Positions 5,577 through 7,449 of a stretch of 7,449 nucleotides of DNA are shown one piece after another (position 1 is the stretch's first letter; each line of letters opens with the position of its first letter). This stretch comes from Chlorobium sp. GTDB taxonomy: Bacteria > Bacteroidota > Chlorobiia > Chlorobiales > Chlorobiaceae. The notes under the pieces are model-generated. The model ran no database searches. It saw nothing but the letters and a program-made list of their open reading frames with translations, and was not told the origin of the DNA. Position numbers and translations under genes: made by a program. The stretch covers positions 1 through 7,449 of the forward strand of contig JANQFD010000132.1 in assembly GCA_028278005.1 (NCBI GenBank). Reading direction: 5' to 3'.

Positions 5577-6643
5577 ACCGGATCCCTGTATGGCTGACTG
5601 ACGAAAAGGCTTACGACACCATCGAACCTCTGATTGACCGGGATTCTTCCTTTTCGCTTGAATTCCTGGCTGCCGAAGCCAGGGCAATCACTCTGCGCCG
5701 TTTCGGAAGGACCATATCGCTTTATGCCCCTCTCTACCTGTCGAATTTTTGTTCGAACGGTTGTGTATACTGCGGTTTTGCATCCGACAGAAACACTCCG
5801 CGCCGTCGGCTGGAGTTCCGGGAGGTTGAGCGGGAACTCGAGATGTTGAAAAACATGGGGATTAAGGATGTCCTGCTTCTGACGGGAGAACGTAATTCAA
5901 ATGCGGATTTCGACTATCTCAGGCGATGTGTTGACATTGCAGCAGACATTATGCCAAAAGTGTCGATTGAAGCGTTTCCCATGAGCACCAATGAATACCG
6001 TAAACTTGTCGACTGCGGCTGTACCGGTCTTACAATCTATCAGGAAACCTATGACCCCGAACAATACCGCCTTCTTCATCGCTGGGGGCCGAAACAGCAT
6101 TTTTCAGAACGGCTCGAAACCCCTGAACGCGCACTACAGGCTGGAATAAAAACCGTAGGCGTTGGTGTGCTGCTCGGCCTCTCGGAACCGGTCGAAGAAG
6201 CCCTGAAGCTGTTCAGCCATGTAAGATACCTCGGCAAAAACTATTGGAAAGCAGGACTCTCTGTTTCTTTTCCCCGCATTCGTCCCCAGACTGGAGGATT
6301 CCAGCCTGCCTTCCCTGTCAACGACCATTTTCTCGCCCGAATGATCTTTGCGTTCCGCATCGCCCTCCCTGATGTGGAGCTGGTGCTCTCGACTCGCGAA
6401 AGTCCTTCTTTTCGAGATGGAATGACCGGACTCGGAATAACACGAATGAGCGTTGCAAGCAGGACGACGGTCGGCGGCTATATTGAAAACGCCGGAGATC
6501 AAAACGGCCAGTTCGAAGTCTTCGATGGCCGCACTATTGAGGAATTCTGCGAAGCGCTCCGCAATAAAAACATCGAACCGGTGTTCAAGAACTGGGAACC
6601 TGTTTACAACGGCCCAAACACAGAGCTGAATCCAACAAGGTAG
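5573..6643 (+). CDS. thiH: 2-iminoacetate (dehydroglycine) synthase ThiH, radical SAM tyrosine lyase
   Basis: Cleaves L-tyrosine with a 5'-deoxyadenosyl radical to give dehydroglycine and p-cresol; the dehydroglycine is used by ThiG. The 356-residue protein has the radical-SAM cluster motif CSNGCVYC (C60, C64, C67) within YLSNFC...CGF, a following LLLTGE segment (101-106), the IYQETY motif, and the C-terminal domain typical of ThiH/BATS-type enzymes ending near WEPVY. It is slightly shorter than E. coli ThiH (377 aa), mainly at the N-terminus. Using ThiH rather than the oxygen-dependent glycine oxidase ThiO fits an anaerobic host. Translation is probably coupled to thiG through the ATGA overlap, since no separate ribosome binding site is visible. 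The next gene is on the opposite strand 38 bases away, so the cluster ends here. Confidence 0.96.
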   Translation: MNRIPVWLTDEKAYDTIEPLIDRDSSFSLEFLAAEARAITLRRFGRTISLYAPLYLSNFCSNGCVYCGFASDRNTPRRRLEFREVERELEMLKNMGIKDVLLLTGERNSNADFDYLRRCVDIAADIMPKVSIEAFPMSTNEYRKLVDCGCTGLTIYQETYDPEQYRLLHRWGPKQHFSERLETPERALQAGIKTVGVGVLLGLSEPVEEALKLFSHVRYLGKNYWKAGLSVSFPRIRPQTGGFQPAFPVNDHFLARMIFAFRIALPDVELVLSTRESPSFRDGMTGLGITRMSVASRTTVGGYIENAGDQNGQFEVFDGRTIEEFCEALRNKNIEPVFKNWEPVYNGPNTELNPTR

Positions 6644-6661
6644 AGTTCCCACAGTTTTTTT
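6593..6661 (+). terminator. Possible terminator at the end of thiH
   Basis: TGGGAAC (6593-6599) can pair with GTTCCCA (6645-6651), followed by CAG and seven T residues (6655-6661). The T-run is right for an intrinsic terminator, but the 45-base loop is long and the 5' arm lies inside thiH, so the call is tentative. It sits between two convergent genes, where a terminator is expected. Confidence 0.3.
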
Positions 6662-6681
6662 CCTGCCTTCCTTTCGCTCCG

Positions 6682-6951
6682 TTAGTCGTCGTCATCCCAT
6701 TCGTTTCCGTGACATTGATAGCATGACACCCCGACGCTTCCGCCCCGGAGATCAATTCCATGGCACCCTGTGCAACTGCCCGGGATTGGACCGCCTCCAT
6801 GAAAAACTCCGTCTCTGTTGACCGTATGACCGGGGGGAGCTGTACTGCTTGACGGACCGGTTGGCGAATGATCGTCGTCATTGTCATCACTGCATCCGGT
6901 AATGCTCAAACAACTCAACAGAAAAAACACGATCAGGTAAACATACTTCAT
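6682..6951 (-). CDS. Small diheme c-type cytochrome lipoprotein
   Basis: This 89-residue protein is probably a periplasmic or outer-membrane electron carrier. A basic-hydrophobic signal (1-19) ends in the lipobox ITGC with acceptor Cys at 20, giving a mature form of only 70 residues. An acidic linker (SDDNDDDH, 21-28) and a Ser/Pro-rich stretch (29-41) follow. Two haem c attachment sites come next: CTGCH (60-64) and CYQCH (77-81). Their close spacing and the GxDLRGGSVGVSC stretch between them resemble repeat units in multihaem cytochromes of Geobacter-like and Chlorobi proteins. H28, H42 and H51 could be distal axial ligands. The C-terminus is WDDDD. The start is supported by AAGGAG (6966-6961) nine bases before the ATG. 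It stands alone, convergent with thiSGH. Donor and acceptor are unknown, and a link to the SQR-family protein is only inference. Confidence 0.85.
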   Translation of the reverse strand: MKYVYLIVFFLLSCLSITGCSDDNDDDHSPTGPSSSTAPPGHTVNRDGVFHGGGPIPGSCTGCHGIDLRGGSVGVSCYQCHGNEWDDDD

Positions 6952-7041
6952 GATGCACGTCTCCTTTTCTTTTGCTTGTTGTTGTCGGTAAAGAACAGGG
7001 AAATGAGGATTATCAGGTTTCAGGGAGATAATTACCGTGTG

Positions 7042-7055
7042 TTAACAATTGTTAA
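7042..7055. promoter_or_regulatory. 14-bp perfect palindrome upstream of the cytochrome gene, candidate operator
   Basis: TTAACAATTGTTAA is its own reverse complement and lies about 90 bases before the cytochrome start, in the AT-rich 6952-7165 gap. It is not an FNR/CRP box (no TTGAT-N4-ATCAA), and its half-sites are inverted relative to the TTGTTAA-N4-TTAACAA Rex pattern. The binding protein is unknown, and chance AT-rich symmetry is possible. The same gap holds a weak 6-bp hairpin (7118-7147) that might end the transcript of the next gene. Confidence 0.35.
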
Positions 7056-7165
7056 TATCGTATATCCACAAAAAATATCCAACAAAACGAGCAAACCACA
7101 CGACCCTTCAAAACGATGCACAGCCCCTCTCAACAGGTCTTCCGTGCTTAGTGCTGCTCCGTGAA

Positions 7166-7449
7166 CTACTTTGCCGGGCTCATCCCTATACCTTTTCCCG
7201 AAAGACCGGCACGCCGATATGTCGAGTAAAAAATGTCCGCCCCGACCACAATCCTTTCATTCTTTGAGCCAAGGTCTGCAGCCAGCCTCTCAAATGGATC
7301 GGTTGCGTTATACCGTCTTGTGAATGCATCGTGCCGTGCCGCATCCGCCAACAATATATGAGCAAGATCGGTAGCGAGAACGTCGAGCTCGATCCGGTCA
7401 CGCTCGACAAGGATCTCTGTGAAGTCAGCGAAGTTTGACAAGTTCGCAC
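7166..7449 (-). CDS. Unrecognised protein, C-terminal fragment (N-terminus beyond right edge)
   Basis: The minus-strand frame is open from the right edge to a TAG at 7168-7166, giving 94 complete codons. A TTG at 7441-7439 could be read as a start, but the frame continues through it to the edge, no ribosome binding site can be seen, and the sequence there (AN, then L or M, then SNFADF) reads like the inside of a protein, so a larger gene is more likely. The visible part is rich in charged helices (VERDRIELDVLATDLAHILLADAARH is helix-like) and ends in a Gly-rich, basic tail (GLSGKGIGMSPAK). I do not recognise the family. The composition is protein-like, unlike the overlapping frame at 7186-7449. 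It could be in tandem with the cytochrome gene on the same strand, but the 214-base gap argues for separate transcripts. Confidence 0.6.
   Translation of the reverse strand, partial: ANLSNFADFTEILVERDRIELDVLATDLAHILLADAARHDAFTRRYNATDPFERLAADLGSKNERIVVGADIFYSTYRRAGLSGKGIGMSPAK

Noticed and set aside
6134..6652. Minus-strand open frame of 172 codons
   Set aside because: It is antisense to thiH and has no recognisable domain or start signal.
7186..7449. Alternative minus-strand frame at the right edge
   Set aside because: Its composition (many Ser, Trp, Arg and Gln, with no regular pattern) is typical of an out-of-frame reading. The frame ending at 7166 looks more like a real protein.

Overview
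The window looks like ordinary chromosome from an anaerobic, Gram-negative, sulfur-metabolising bacterium. A green sulfur bacterium (Chlorobiaceae, for example Prosthecochloris or Chlorobium) is my best guess, at about 60%. The guess rests on a sulfide:quinone reductase-family flavoprotein, an anaerobic-type thiamine cluster that uses the radical-SAM enzyme ThiH, two predicted lipoproteins and a moderate GC content. There is no phylogenetic marker gene, so the taxon is inference.

Layout. Positions 1-2703 carry three genes on the minus strand. Reading in their direction they are a 459-residue amidohydrolase-2 type metal hydrolase (2703-1324), then after 118 bases a family I inorganic pyrophosphatase with a lipoprotein signal (1205-489), then after 9 bases a GyrI/SbmC-like ligand-binding protein (479-1) that runs off the left edge just before its expected end. 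Positions 2704-3071 are a divergent regulatory region of 368 bases. It contains a perfect 10-bp stem directly upstream of the hydrolase ribosome binding site, two GTATAC boxes, and a 12-bp perfect palindrome just after a candidate promoter for the plus-strand gene.

Positions 3072-4298 encode the SQR-family flavoprotein. A 267-base gap follows, with a strong GC-rich hairpin and a candidate promoter. The compact cluster thiS-thiG-thiH (4566-6643) comes next: the sulfur carrier, the thiazole synthase and the tyrosine lyase that supplies dehydroglycine. Together they build the thiazole half of thiamine. thiG and thiH overlap by ATGA. Converging on it from the minus strand is a tiny diheme cytochrome c lipoprotein (6951-6682). 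After an AT-rich gap with a 14-bp perfect palindrome, the C-terminal part of an unrecognised minus-strand protein runs off the right edge (7449-7166).

How they fit together. The SQR-like protein would feed electrons from sulfide or a related reductant into the quinone pool. The small cytochrome is a plausible surface electron carrier. The thiSGH cluster needs ThiF and a sulfur donor that are not in the window. No mobile element, CRISPR array, tRNA or rRNA is visible, and I see no clear new multi-gene system. The points most worth a second look are the lipoprotein pyrophosphatase with a full catalytic residue set, its tight coupling to a GyrI-like protein, the minimal diheme lipoprotein, and the dense symmetric DNA between the hydrolase and the SQR gene.
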